Origin: an uncultured Clostridia bacterium
GTDB taxonomy: Bacteria > Bacillota > Clostridia > Christensenellales > Borkfalkiaceae
DNA length: 52,864 nt
Direction of reading: 5' to 3'
Assembly (NCBI GenBank): GCA_947627665.1
Contig: CANQWX010000012.1
Span: 1-52,864 of the forward strand
Shown here in pieces: positions 8,627-17,597 of this stretch. Made by a program: the position numbers and the translations under genes. Numbering within the stretch: the stretch's first letter is position 1; each line of letters begins with the position of its first letter. The notes under the pieces were generated by a model, which was not told where the DNA came from, made no database searches, and saw only the letters and a list, made by a program, of their open reading frames with translations.

Positions 8627-10453
8627 ATGAACGTCATCAAATTCGGCTTCGGATATTGGAAAAAGTATCTTCCGCTCTCTCTGCTTGCGAAGGTCTTTTC
8701 CTTTTTGGCGATCTTGTGCGACCTCGCCTTGCCCCTGCTCGACGCGGGGATCATCGACTATATCATCGCCTACGATCCCGCCTCGCCGCCCGCGCAGGAC
8801 AGTTTCCTCGATTTTCTCTTCCGCGGCGCGCTCGGCGAACCGGGGACATGGACCCTCTTCTGGCACATCGCCCTTGTTTTCGGCGGCGTATTTTTATGCC
8901 GCGTTCTCTTTCTCTATCTCAAAAACGTGACGTTCCAGTGGTGCGGGCTTCGCATGGAATGCGATATGCGCGCCGCCACCTATGCAAAACTGCTCTCCCT
9001 CGACAGCGAAACGCTCTCGGGCTATAACATCGGCGAACTTTTGACGACGATGAACCGCGACACCATCATCCTGAAAGAGATGTATTCGCGGATCTCCATG
9101 AACATCTTCGATTCGCTGTGCATGCTCGTGTTTTCGGTGGTCATGCTGGCGAGCTTCGACCTCTACCTGCTTGTTCTGCCCCTGTGTCTTGCGCCCTTCT
9201 ATGCGGCCGCGCTCGTTCGCTATCTCAAACTCTCGCGGCAGCATTTCCGCGCCATCCGCGAAAGCTATGCCGACATCAATCTCACCGTGCAGGAAAATAT
9301 CGACGCCGTGCGCATCGTGCGCTCCTTTGCGGGGGAGGAAACCGAGCTGAAAAAGTTCGACCGTGACAACAGAAAGGTGTTCCATCTCCAGACCGAGGAG
9401 GTCAAGCTCTCGGCGAAATACAACAGCATTTTCACCGCCTTCCAGCAGGCGGCCTATGTGGGAACGGTCGCCGTCACCGTTTTCTTGGTGCTGAGAAGCG
9501 GCGTTCACATCGGGGTCCTCACCGCCGCCACGGCGTACGTCACCAAGATCGTGTCCCACATAGGCCAACTTTCGCGCTCCTTCTTCATGATGCAGAACCA
9601 GCTCGTTTCGGGCGGGCGGCTCCAACGCTTTCTTTCGGAGGAGGGAAAGGTGGCGGACTGTCCCTCCGCGCTCTTGCCCTCCGCGAAGCCCCATATCGCC
9701 TTCGAAAACGTTTCCCTCACCCTCGGGGAGAAGAGCGTGCTCAAAAACATCACCCTCGACATTCCCTACGGCAAGCGTGTCGGCGTGATGGGGGGAACGG
9801 GGAGCGGGAAGTCCGTTCTTCTGAAACTGCTCTGCCGCACCTTCGACGTCACGTCGGGCAGCGTCACCCTCGACGGGAAGGACATCAGGGAATATTCGCT
9901 CGAAACGCTCAGGGGCGAATTCTCCTATGTCTTTCAGGATGTGTTTCTGTTTTCCAACACGGTGGACGCGAACATCGCCTTTGCGCGGCCCGATTGCGGG
10001 GAGGAATATGTGTTCGGCGCGGCGGAAACGGCGCAGGCGGCGCGCTTTATCGAGCGGCTCTCCGAGGGCTACGAAACCATCGTGGGCGAGCGCGGCATCG
10101 GGCTTTCGGGAGGGCAGAAACAGCGCATCTCCATCGCCCGCGCGCTCGTGAAAGGCGCGCCCGTGCTCATTCTCGACGACGCCTCCTCCGCGCTCGATAT
10201 GGCGACCGAGCGCCGCGTGCTCGCCGCTTTGAAAGAGGTCTGCCCCGGGCATACGCTTCTGATCTCCGCCCACCGCGTTTCGTCCGTGATGGATTGCGAC
10301 GAAGTCGTCTATCTCAGGGACGGCGAGATCCTCGAGCGGGGAACGCCGCAGGAGCTGATCGCAAAGAACGGCGCGTTCGCCGCGGTCTGGCGGTTGCAGA
10401 CGAGCGACGGACAGCTCGACGATTCCTCTTACGGAAAGGGGGAAGCGGAATGA
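8627..10453 (+). CDS. ABC exporter half-transporter, degenerate-site subunit
   Basis: 608 residues: a six-helix type IV exporter membrane domain (~1-310) and a C-terminal nucleotide-binding domain. Walker A GGTGSGKS is near residues 389-396, the signature LSGGQKQR starts at 493, and Walker B is VLILDD with Asp518 where the catalytic Glu is expected, then SSALD and the switch His in SAHRVSS. The substitution marks the non-catalytic Walker site of a heterodimeric exporter. ATG 8627 follows CGAGGT; an upstream ATG at 8612 would add five residues. The stop overlaps the next start (ATGA), so the two subunits are translationally coupled. Substrate unknown: drug, lipid or peptide are all possible. 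Confidence 0.92.
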   Translation: MNVIKFGFGYWKKYLPLSLLAKVFSFLAILCDLALPLLDAGIIDYIIAYDPASPPAQDSFLDFLFRGALGEPGTWTLFWHIALVFGGVFLCRVLFLYLKNVTFQWCGLRMECDMRAATYAKLLSLDSETLSGYNIGELLTTMNRDTIILKEMYSRISMNIFDSLCMLVFSVVMLASFDLYLLVLPLCLAPFYAAALVRYLKLSRQHFRAIRESYADINLTVQENIDAVRIVRSFAGEETELKKFDRDNRKVFHLQTEEVKLSAKYNSIFTAFQQAAYVGTVAVTVFLVLRSGVHIGVLTAATAYVTKIVSHIGQLSRSFFMMQNQLVSGGRLQRFLSEEGKVADCPSALLPSAKPHIAFENVSLTLGEKSVLKNITLDIPYGKRVGVMGGTGSGKSVLLKLLCRTFDVTSGSVTLDGKDIREYSLETLRGEFSYVFQDVFLFSNTVDANIAFARPDCGEEYVFGAAETAQAARFIERLSEGYETIVGERGIGLSGGQKQRISIARALVKGAPVLILDDASSALDMATERRVLAALKEVCPGHTLLISAHRVSSVMDCDEVVYLRDGEILERGTPQELIAKNGAFAAVWRLQTSDGQLDDSSYGKGEAE

Positions 10454-12225
10454 AGCGGAATACCTACTTCCTCGACGAAGAGCTAAAATCGGACAAGGTG
10501 GACATCAAGTACCTCCGCCGCCTGCTGAAATGCATCGCCCCCAAAAAGGGAATGTTTTTGCTCGCGCTCCTTCTTCTCATTCTCTCCTCGGTCGCTGCGC
10601 TCGTGCCGCCCGCCGTCATCCGCTATCTTGTCAACGACGTGCTCCCGCGGGGGGAGAACATGAGCGTGCCGCTCACGGTAAGCCTGGTGGGACTGGGGGT
10701 CCTGGGTCTGCTCTCCGCGGTGCTTCCCTATTTCCACAAACGCATCATGGGCACCATCGGGCACGGGGTCATCGCCGACCTGCGCAGGCAGATCTTCGTG
10801 CATCTTCAGGAACTCCCGTTCGAATACTACGACGCCCGTCCTGCGGGCAAGATCTCGATACGGGTCACGGAATACATCAACGAACTCGCGGATTTCCTCA
10901 CCGAGCATCTGCTGAATTTTATCGTCGACATTCTCAAGATCTTTACGGCGACCGTGTTCATGCTCTGCATGAGTCCGCTCCTTACCGCGGTGGTGTATGC
11001 CGCCGTAGTGCCGCTCGTGGTATGTATCTTGCTCGTCAAGCGGCAGGTGCGCAAGCTCTTCCGCAAGCACCGCGCCAAAAACAGCAACCGCAACGCCTTT
11101 ATCGTCGAATCCATCATGGGCGAGCGGGTCATCAAAAACAGCAACCGCAGCGCCTTCAACCGCGAAGTGTACCGCGATCTGCAAGAGGATTCCGCCGCCT
11201 GCTGGATGAAGATCGTGCGCCGCAACGAGCTGAATTCACCCATCTCCGAATTCTTCTGGAATGCGGGCATCCTCGCCATGTATGCCGTGGCGCTCGCCCT
11301 CACCTTTGCGGGGGATATGACGATGCCGGGCACGGTCATCGCCTTTCTGCTCTACGTCAACGTCTGCGCGGAGCCTCTTTTACAGCTCGGCGCGGTGCTC
11401 CAGCAGTTCTCGCAAGTTTCCGCCGATCTGGAGCGCGTCTACGAAACGATCGACGTCCCCGTTTCCATCCGCGACAAGGCGGACGCCATCGAACTCGGGC
11501 AGATCGAGGGGCGGGTGGATTATCAAGACGTCACCTTCGGCTATGAGGAAGGGGTGAATGTGCTTGAACACTTCGATCTGCATGTAAAGGCGGGCGAAAA
11601 GATCGCGCTCGTCGGGCCGACGGGGGCAGGCAAGACGACCGTCATCAACCTTCTTACCCGTTTTTACGATGTGAACGCGGGGAGCGTCACCGTGGACGGC
11701 AAGGACGTGCGCGACGTCACCCTGCATTCCCTCCGCAAGGAGATCGGCGTCCTCATGCAGGAGCCTTTCCTCTTCAAGGGGACGCTGCTCGAAAATATCC
11801 GCTACGGGACGCCCGAGGCGACGGACGAGGAATGCGTTGCCGCGGCGAAGAAGATCTATGCCGACCGCGTGGCGGCGCGCTTCCCCGAGGGGTACGAGGG
11901 GAAGATCGAGGCGCGCGGCGAGGGACTGTCCGCGGGGGAGAAACAGCTCATTTCCTTTGCGCGCATCGTGCTGAAAGACCCCAAGATCGTCATTTTGGAC
12001 GAGGCGACGAGCGCCATCGACTCGGAGACCGAGCTGCTCATACAGGGCGCTCTGGACAGCATTCTGGCGGGAAAAACGGCGTTCATCGTGGCGCACCGCC
12101 TCTCTACCATCCGCAAGGCGGACCGCATTCTGTACATCGCGGACAAGGGGATCGCCGAGGCGGGGTCGCACGAGGAACTCATGGCAAAACGGGGACTGTA
12201 TTATCGGTTGAATATGCGGAAATAA
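10450..12225 (+). CDS. ABC exporter half-transporter, catalytic subunit
   Basis: 591 residues with the same layout: membrane domain (~1-330), then NBD with Walker A GPTGAGKT, signature LSAGEKQL at 493 (a departure from LSGGQ), Walker B IVILDEATSAID with catalytic Glu518, and switch His in VAHRLSTI. Its intact Walker B pairs with the intact LSGGQ of the partner to form the hydrolytic site, while its altered signature pairs with the partner's Asp518 site. This is the asymmetry known from TM287/288-like and BmrCD-like exporters. The start ATG 10450 overlaps the previous stop by 4 bp. Confidence 0.93.
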   Translation: MKRNTYFLDEELKSDKVDIKYLRRLLKCIAPKKGMFLLALLLLILSSVAALVPPAVIRYLVNDVLPRGENMSVPLTVSLVGLGVLGLLSAVLPYFHKRIMGTIGHGVIADLRRQIFVHLQELPFEYYDARPAGKISIRVTEYINELADFLTEHLLNFIVDILKIFTATVFMLCMSPLLTAVVYAAVVPLVVCILLVKRQVRKLFRKHRAKNSNRNAFIVESIMGERVIKNSNRSAFNREVYRDLQEDSAACWMKIVRRNELNSPISEFFWNAGILAMYAVALALTFAGDMTMPGTVIAFLLYVNVCAEPLLQLGAVLQQFSQVSADLERVYETIDVPVSIRDKADAIELGQIEGRVDYQDVTFGYEEGVNVLEHFDLHVKAGEKIALVGPTGAGKTTVINLLTRFYDVNAGSVTVDGKDVRDVTLHSLRKEIGVLMQEPFLFKGTLLENIRYGTPEATDEECVAAAKKIYADRVAARFPEGYEGKIEARGEGLSAGEKQLISFARIVLKDPKIVILDEATSAIDSETELLIQGALDSILAGKTAFIVAHRLSTIRKADRILYIADKGIAEAGSHEELMAKRGLYYRLNMRK

Positions 12226-12245
12226 TTCCGTAAAAGGAGATATGT

Positions 12246-13091
12246 ATGGCAAATTGCACGCACGATTGCTCCACTTGCAGTTCGAATTGCGGCACGCGGA
12301 GCAAGCAATCGTTTATCAAGCCGCTCGGCAAGGGTTCGCACGTCAAGCGCGTCATCGCCGTTGCGAGCGGAAAGGGGGGCGTGGGAAAATCGCTCACCGC
12401 CGCGCTCTTGGCGGTTCGCGCGAACGCGAGGGGATACCGCACGGCTCTGCTCGACGCCGACGTCACGGGTCCCTCTGTCCCCAAGATGTTCGGCATCCGC
12501 GAGCTTGCCACAGGCGAGGAGAACAAGATCTATCCCGTTTCCGCAAAAAACGGCGTCAAGATCATCTCCATGAACTGTCTTTTGGAGCATGAGGACGATC
12601 CCGTGGTGTGGCGCGGCTCTCTCATCGCAGGCGCTTGCCTGCAATTTTGGACGGACGTCGTATGGGGGGATGTCGACATCATGTTCATCGACATGCCGCC
12701 CGGAACGGGGGACGTGCCGCTCTCCGTCTTTCAGAGCATTCCGCTCAGCGGGATCGTCGTCGTCACCACCCCGCAGGACCTCGTCGAAACGATCGTCGGC
12801 AAAGCGGTGAACATGGCAAAACTCATGAACGTGCCCGTCTTGGGGCTTGTGGAGAACATGAGCTATCTGAAATGCCCCGGTTGCGGGAAAGAGATCGGGC
12901 TGTTCGGCCCGAGCAAGGCGGAAGCGCTCAAAGAGAAATTCGGCGTGCCCGTCGCGGCGAGAATGCCGCTCGATCCCGCGCTCGCAAAACTTGCGGACGA
13001 GGGGAGGATCGGCGAGGCGGATACCGACCCGCTCGCGGAGATTTTCTTCAAGATCGAAAACTCCCGCGAGATCAAGGACTATCTGAAATAA
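12246..13091 (+). CDS. Mrp/NBP35-family P-loop ATPase (Fe-S cluster carrier)
   Basis: 281 residues. The N-terminus has a Cys cluster (Cys4, Cys8, Cys11, Cys15), followed by the deviant Walker A GKGGVGKS at 42-49, the DADVTGPS switch, DMPPGTGD, and a C-terminal CPGC pair (Cys210, Cys213) that in this family bridges a 4Fe-4S cluster between subunits. It binds and transfers Fe-S clusters to apoproteins in the cytosol. AAAGGAG precedes ATG 12246, 20 bp after the exporter operon, so it may be read from the same transcript. The N-terminal cluster resembles eukaryote-type NBP35 more than E. coli Mrp and is common in anaerobes. Confidence 0.92.
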   Translation: MANCTHDCSTCSSNCGTRSKQSFIKPLGKGSHVKRVIAVASGKGGVGKSLTAALLAVRANARGYRTALLDADVTGPSVPKMFGIRELATGEENKIYPVSAKNGVKIISMNCLLEHEDDPVVWRGSLIAGACLQFWTDVVWGDVDIMFIDMPPGTGDVPLSVFQSIPLSGIVVVTTPQDLVETIVGKAVNMAKLMNVPVLGLVENMSYLKCPGCGKEIGLFGPSKAEALKEKFGVPVAARMPLDPALAKLADEGRIGEADTDPLAEIFFKIENSREIKDYLK

Positions 13092-13099
13092 GCACGAAA

Positions 13100-13129
13100 C
13101 CCCCTCCTCGGGAGGGGGATCGGGGGTGG
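13100..13129 (+). repeat. GC-rich hairpin repeat motif
   Basis: CCCCCTCCTCGGGAGGGGG followed by ATCGGGGGTGG. The same unit, with small changes in the loop and tail, occurs at 25-55, 25704-25735 and 41442-41473, each time between genes. It may double as a terminator after the Mrp gene, though it lacks a T-run. Confidence 0.7.
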
Positions 13130-13193
13130 GCGCTTTGAGCACCTATCAACAGACGCCAATAAAGTGAGCGTCCGAAAATGACAAACGCGCAAC

Positions 13194-13223
13194 AAAAAAC
13201 GGAGCGGGGACGCTCCGTTTTTT
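13194..13223 (-). terminator. Bidirectional terminator, mainly for the YegP-domain gene
   Basis: Perfect 13-bp stem AAAAAACGGAGCG / CGCTCCGTTTTTT (13194-13206 with 13211-13223) around a four-base loop. It has T-runs in both directions and lies 20 bp beyond the minus-strand stop. Confidence 0.88.
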
Positions 13224-13243
13224 CGATCCGTATTGCGTTTTGG

Positions 13244-14113
13244 TTACTTTTTGTCGCTCTCGTCGCTCTCCACGATGACGGCCGTCGCCGCCCAGCGCTT
13301 GATCGAAGCGAGCGCGCTCTCCGCCTGCGAACGGGAAGAGTAGGTCGAACTCGTCGCAAGCAATCCGCCCCGCCCGTTGAGCACCTGTACCTGGGAATCC
13401 CCGTTCTTGTGCTCGGTGATCTCCAACCGTCCGGCGGCGATGTTGTCCTGATAGGTCTTGACGCCCGACTTCGCACCCGAAAGGGAGGCGTAAGCCGTGG
13501 GGCTTTCCAGCATGACCTGCCCGTTGGGGGCGATCAGGCTGAGCCAATATTTCCCCTTGACGTTTTCCACGACCCACTTGCCGACGCTTTCCTTCTTGGC
13601 GGGTTTTGCCGCGGGAGCAACGGGTTTTGCCGCGGGAGCAGCGGGTTTTGCCGCGGGAGCAACGGGTTTTGCCGTCTGCGCGGGCTTTTTGTCTGTCTTC
13701 TTTTCCTGTTTCACGGTTTCCTCCTTTTGCTTTTCCGCCTGTGCGGGCTTTTTGTCCGCAGGGCGGTCTTTTTTTACGGGAACGAACACATACCCCGGCG
13801 TTTCGGTCTGTATGGGTTCGGGTTCCTTCTCTTCTTCGGCGGGCGGCGCTTGGGGCGGCGTTTCGGGCATCGGTTCAGGTGCAGGCGCAGGTTCCTCCGC
13901 TTTCTCCTCCGCGGGCGCCGTTTCGGGCGCGCACGGCGGCACCGCAGCAGGCTCTTCCGACGGTTGCAAAGCGGGTTTCGTCTTGGCATTCTTCTTCTTG
14001 CGGGAGAGGTCCACGGCGAGAAGTATCACAAAGACGATAATGAGCACCAGTACGATCGCAAGCACGACGGTGAGCAGGATATGATCCTTGATATAGTTGA
14101 TAATTGCTTCCAT
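13244..14113 (-). CDS. Membrane-anchored protein with two YegP (DUF1508)-like domains
   Basis: 289 residues. An N-terminal membrane helix (~12-34) is followed by a long low-complexity linker (~40-190) rich in Pro, Ala, Glu and Lys, with KPVAPAAKPAAPAAK repeats. Two C-terminal domains of about 45 residues each have the DUF1508/YegP look: KYWLSLIAPNGQVMLESPTAY followed by QVQVLNGRGGLLATSSTY. YegP-type domains pair as a beta/alpha tandem; their role is unknown. The linker would let the domains reach through or along the wall, or into the cytoplasm; topology is undecided. AAGGAGA precedes the start. Its promoter at 14140-14168 is back to back with that of the next gene. Confidence 0.82.
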   Translation of the reverse strand: MEAIINYIKDHILLTVVLAIVLVLIIVFVILLAVDLSRKKKNAKTKPALQPSEEPAAVPPCAPETAPAEEKAEEPAPAPEPMPETPPQAPPAEEEKEPEPIQTETPGYVFVPVKKDRPADKKPAQAEKQKEETVKQEKKTDKKPAQTAKPVAPAAKPAAPAAKPVAPAAKPAKKESVGKWVVENVKGKYWLSLIAPNGQVMLESPTAYASLSGAKSGVKTYQDNIAAGRLEITEHKNGDSQVQVLNGRGGLLATSSTYSSRSQAESALASIKRWAATAVIVESDESDKK

Positions 14114-14139
14114 ATTTCATCTCCTTGTCCGTTTCTTTC

Positions 14140-14168
14140 ATTATAGCATAAGATCCGATCTCTGTCAA
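14140..14168 (-). promoter_or_regulatory. Promoter of the YegP-domain gene
   Basis: Minus strand: TTGACA (14168-14163), 17-bp spacer, TGC-TATAAT (-10 at 14145-14140). Near-consensus with extended -10. Confidence 0.85.
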
Positions 14169-14172
14169 TTCC

Positions 14173-14201
14173 TTGACAAATTTTTTTATTTACGTTATGA
14201 T
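14173..14201 (+). promoter_or_regulatory. Divergent promoter of the FAD oxidoreductase operon; mRNA probably leaderless
   Basis: TTGACA (14173-14178), 17-bp spacer, TATGAT (14196-14201). The expected start site coincides with the A of ATG 14208. The -35 box lies only 4 bp from the -35 of the opposite promoter, so the two would compete for polymerase. Confidence 0.75.
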
Positions 14202-14207
14202 AAAATT

Positions 14208-15338
14208 ATGAATGTGATCGTCATCGGCGGCGGGAGCGCGGGCATGGCCGCCGCCGTCATGCTTGCCCGCAAGGGCTGCGAAGTGACCCTCTTCGAACGC
14301 GGGGCGAGGCTGGGCAGAAAGCTCTCCGCCAGCGGCAACGGACAGGGGAACGTCACCAACGCCGATATGGGCGCCGCGCACTATTTTTCGGACGACCGCG
14401 AAAAGGTCGCCCGCGCCCTTGCGCGCTTCTCGAATACCGACACCGTGCGCTTTTTGGAGAGCATGGGCGGGATCTTCTTGCCCGATCCCCGCGGCAGGGT
14501 GTATCCCGCAGGCCGTCAGGCGTCCTCCGTCACCGATCTTCTGCGCGGGGAACTCGCCCGCCTCGGGGTAGACGTACGGTTGAACGCGCAGGTCACGGGA
14601 CTGTCTTATGAGAACGGGTTCCGCGCCGTCTGCGGAGGCGTCTTTTCCGCGGACAAGGTCATTCTCGCGGCAGGCGGGAAGGCCGCGCCCAATTTCGGCA
14701 CGGACGGATCCGCGTTTGCGCTCGCCGAAAACTTCGGGCACACGGTCGTGCCCTGCCGTCCCGTGTTGGTACAGCTCCGCTGCGATCCCGCCGCCGTGCG
14801 CGGGTTAAAGGGGATCCGCGTGGACGCCGCGCTCCGCGTCGTGCGCCGCGGCAAGACGGTGTTCTGCGGGCGGGGGGACGTGCTCTTTACCGAGAGCGGT
14901 GTTTCGGGCGACGCGGTGTTCCGCGCCTCTTCTTACGCCGAAAAGGGGGACACCCTGCTTTTGGACTTTGTGCCAGACGTCGCGGAGGAACGGCTGAAAG
15001 AGGCGTTAAAACGCAATACGGGGGAAGAAAAACTGCTCTGTATTGTCAACAACGGGCTTGGACGTGCGGTTTGGAAACGGGCGCAGGACGAGGATGCGCT
15101 TTTGCGCCTTCTCAAAGCGTTTCCCCTCGAAGTGACGGGAACGCTCGGGTTCGCATATGCGCAGGCGACGCGCGGCGGCGTCCCGCTCGGAGAAACGGAC
15201 GAAGATCTGCAAAGCGTAAAGCGGAGCGGGCTGTTCTTTGCGGGCGAGATGCTCAACGTGGACGGCGAATGCGGCGGTTATAACCTGCAATGGGCGTTCA
15301 CCTCCGCCTTTCTCGCCGCCGAGGGGGTGCTCTCGTGA
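14208..15338 (+). CDS. BaiN/HI0933-type NAD(P)/FAD-dependent oxidoreductase
   Basis: 376 residues. The dinucleotide-binding motif GGGSAGMAAAVMLARKG starts at residue 7, followed by the family-specific RLGRKLSASGNGQGNVTN and a C-terminal GGYNLQWAFTSAFLAA that closes the FAD site. The HI0933/YhiN family includes enzymes named aminoacetone oxidase or BaiN; the true substrate here is not known. There is no Shine-Dalgarno sequence, and the -10 box TATGAT ends 6 bp before the ATG. The last codons overlap the start of the next flavoprotein gene (GTGA). Confidence 0.88.
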   Translation: MNVIVIGGGSAGMAAAVMLARKGCEVTLFERGARLGRKLSASGNGQGNVTNADMGAAHYFSDDREKVARALARFSNTDTVRFLESMGGIFLPDPRGRVYPAGRQASSVTDLLRGELARLGVDVRLNAQVTGLSYENGFRAVCGGVFSADKVILAAGGKAAPNFGTDGSAFALAENFGHTVVPCRPVLVQLRCDPAAVRGLKGIRVDAALRVVRRGKTVFCGRGDVLFTESGVSGDAVFRASSYAEKGDTLLLDFVPDVAEERLKEALKRNTGEEKLLCIVNNGLGRAVWKRAQDEDALLRLLKAFPLEVTGTLGFAYAQATRGGVPLGETDEDLQSVKRSGLFFAGEMLNVDGECGGYNLQWAFTSAFLAAEGVLS

Positions 15339-16846
15339 TCTTGCAGCTCTCGCTGCGCGCGGGGCAGCCCGAGGAGGAACTGCGCGCGCTGTGCGAAAAG
15401 AAATTCCATGCCCCGCTGCGTTACTTCAAGATTTTGAAAAAATCTCTCGACGCGCGGAAGAAGCCGGACATCCGCTGGGTGTATTCGGTGGAATGCGATT
15501 CCCGCGTTCCCGCCATAAAGCCGCCCGAATATGCAAAGATCGCGGGTCCCTCGCCCAAAGTCGTCATCGCGGGGGCGGGGCCTGCGGGGCTGTTTTGTGC
15601 CGTGCGGCTGATCCGTCACGGCATTTTGCCGTTGATCGCGGAGCGCGGAAAGCCCGTGGAAGAGCGCGCCGCGGACGTGGAGGCGTTCTGCCGCACGGGC
15701 GTTCTCGATACGGAGAGCAACGTGCAGTTCGGCGAAGGGGGCGCAGGCACCTTTTCGGACGGCAAACTCAACACGCAGACGAACACCCCCTTCAACCGTG
15801 AGGTTTTGGACGGCTTTCTGGAATTCGGCGCCCCCGCGGAGATCGGATATCTGAGCAAACCGCACATCGGCAGCGACAAGCTGCGCCGCGTGGTGGCGAA
15901 TATGAGAAATTTCATCCTTTCAAACGGGGGAGAGATTGCATATTCCACCGCTCTCGAAGACGTGAAAATGCAAGACGGTGTGCTGAAAGAGGTCAAACTC
16001 AAGGGGGAATGGCGGGCGGCGGACGTCCTCGTCCTTGCCGTCGGGCACAGCGCCCGCGACACCTTCGAAATGCTCCTGCGCCGCGGTTTTCTCATCGAAC
16101 AGAAGGAATTCGCGGTGGGGGTGCGGATCGAGCACTTGCAGGAAAAGATCGGGGAGAGCCAATACGGTCCAGAGTTCCGCCTTCTTCCGCCTGCCGACTA
16201 CAAACTTGTTTCGCATGCGGGCGTGCGTGCGGCGTTCACCTTCTGCGTCTGCCCGGGCGGGGTCGTGATCCCCTCGGCGTCGGAGGAGGGCGGGGTCGTC
16301 ACGAACGGCATGAGCAATTTCGCGCGGGAGGGGACAAACATCGATTCCGCCCTCGTCGTGCAGGTCAAGAGAGAGGACTTCGGCGGCGAACATCCGCTTG
16401 CGGGTGTCGCGTTCCAGCGCAGGCTGGAGCAGGCGGCGTTCCGCGCGGGGGGCGGGGACTACCGCGCTCCCGTGCAGCTGGTGGGGGATTTCCTCGCGGG
16501 AAGGGAGAGCAGCCGTTTTGGGGAGGTGCTCCCCACTTATGCCCGCGGGACGAACTTCGCGCCGCTTGACGCGGTCCTGCCTCCCGCCGTGACCGAAAGC
16601 ATGCGCGCGGCGCTGCCCGATATGGACGCGAAATTGCATGGTTTTGCCGCACCGTCCGCCGTTCTCACGGGGATCGAATCCCGCACAAGTTCGCCCGTGC
16701 GCGTTTTGCGCGGCGAGGACATGCAGGCGGCAGGCAAGACGGGCGTGTATCCGTGCGGGGAGGGCTGCGGCTATGCGGGCGGCATCACTTCGGCGGCAGC
16801 CGACGGGCTGCGCGTCGCCGAGCGCGTCGCCGCAAAATATCTTTGA
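15335..16846 (+). CDS. FAD-dependent dehydrogenase of COG2509 type
   Basis: 503 residues. A ~75-residue N-terminal domain with KKSLDARKKPDIRWVYSVE precedes the FAD motif VVIAGAGPAGLFCAVRL. Then come the family marks NVQFGEGGAGTFSDGKLNT, GVRIEH and the C-terminal GEGCGYAGGITSAAADGL. This is the standard form of the uncharacterised FAD-dependent dehydrogenases of Firmicutes; the substrate is unknown. GTG 15335 is preferred: GAGGGGGT precedes it and it overlaps the upstream TGA, giving coupling with the first flavoenzyme. Two flavoproteins in one operon suggest related redox work, which is inference. Confidence 0.88.
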   Translation: MILQLSLRAGQPEEELRALCEKKFHAPLRYFKILKKSLDARKKPDIRWVYSVECDSRVPAIKPPEYAKIAGPSPKVVIAGAGPAGLFCAVRLIRHGILPLIAERGKPVEERAADVEAFCRTGVLDTESNVQFGEGGAGTFSDGKLNTQTNTPFNREVLDGFLEFGAPAEIGYLSKPHIGSDKLRRVVANMRNFILSNGGEIAYSTALEDVKMQDGVLKEVKLKGEWRAADVLVLAVGHSARDTFEMLLRRGFLIEQKEFAVGVRIEHLQEKIGESQYGPEFRLLPPADYKLVSHAGVRAAFTFCVCPGGVVIPSASEEGGVVTNGMSNFAREGTNIDSALVVQVKREDFGGEHPLAGVAFQRRLEQAAFRAGGGDYRAPVQLVGDFLAGRESSRFGEVLPTYARGTNFAPLDAVLPPAVTESMRAALPDMDAKLHGFAAPSAVLTGIESRTSSPVRVLRGEDMQAAGKTGVYPCGEGCGYAGGITSAAADGLRVAERVAAKYL

Positions 16847-16948
16847 GCGGCAAGCCCCTTTGCGGGAAAGTCCGGCGCGGGAACGGCTTGCCTTGCAGGC
16901 AGGGACAGACGAAAATGACGAAACCGACCGAGAAGGAGGCGATAAACC

Positions 16949-17509
16949 ATGCGACCGGATGACGGGATAAAGATCGGCGATTGGGTAACTTGTTACTATG
17001 CGGGATATTGGCAAGTGGTCGATATCAAGCGCAATTTGACGAACAGCCACTTTTCTGACACGCTTGCGATCGTCAGGAAGGGGTTCACTCCCGCCATGAA
17101 GTTCGCGCTTTCTTTGAAATTTTGCGATATCCGCTGGTGTAAAAAGATCGGCGAAAGCGAGCGCGTCAAGATCGAAAATTATTTTCAGGAGGATCCCGCA
17201 AAAAAGCGGGAATTCGACGGTTACGACGGTCCGCTGTGCGGGATCGCAAAGGGTTGGGCAGTCGATTGTACGGCGGAGGAGGCGGAAGACTTCAACGAGA
17301 AATTGCGCGCCCTTCCCCGATATTTTTCTTTGCGCAAATTCAACCGTTTGGCGGAAGAGATCGGGCTACGCCGCCATTTGTTTTCTTCGTCGAAAAACGC
17401 CCGATATCTGTTGACGATCGTGACCTATCCGTGGCTCGCAGACGAACAGAACAATAGCCCGCTGTATTTTTTGGAGAAAGGGATCTGCGCAAAGCCCCGT
17501 ACTAAATAG
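16949..17509 (+). CDS. Protein of unknown function
   Basis: 186 residues, no signal peptide or membrane helix. It begins IKIGDWVTCYYAGYWQVVDIK, which looks like a small beta-barrel nucleotide- or metal-facing fold, and goes on to a basic, aromatic C-terminal half with SLRKFNRLAEEIGLRRHLF. AAGGAGGC lies nine bases ahead of ATG 16949. It sits alone between the flavoprotein operon and a convergent regulator gene, with a shared hairpin at 17550-17574. I do not recognise a family. Confidence 0.65.
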   Translation: MRPDDGIKIGDWVTCYYAGYWQVVDIKRNLTNSHFSDTLAIVRKGFTPAMKFALSLKFCDIRWCKKIGESERVKIENYFQEDPAKKREFDGYDGPLCGIAKGWAVDCTAEEAEDFNEKLRALPRYFSLRKFNRLAEEIGLRRHLFSSSKNARYLLTIVTYPWLADEQNNSPLYFLEKGICAKPRTK

Positions 17510-17549
17510 AAATTTGCTCCGTCCCAAGCGGGATGCCCGCGGCAAGGAA

Positions 17550-17574
17550 AACGCCGTCCCGATGGGGCGGCGTT
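17550..17574 (-). terminator. Shared terminator hairpin between convergent genes
   Basis: AACGCCGTCCC pairs with GGGGCGGCGTT (17550-17560 with 17564-17574). On the minus strand it is followed by TTTTCCTT, so it best serves the regulator gene. Confidence 0.65.
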
Positions 17575-17597
17575 GCTTCAGACACGTCTGCTCTTTT

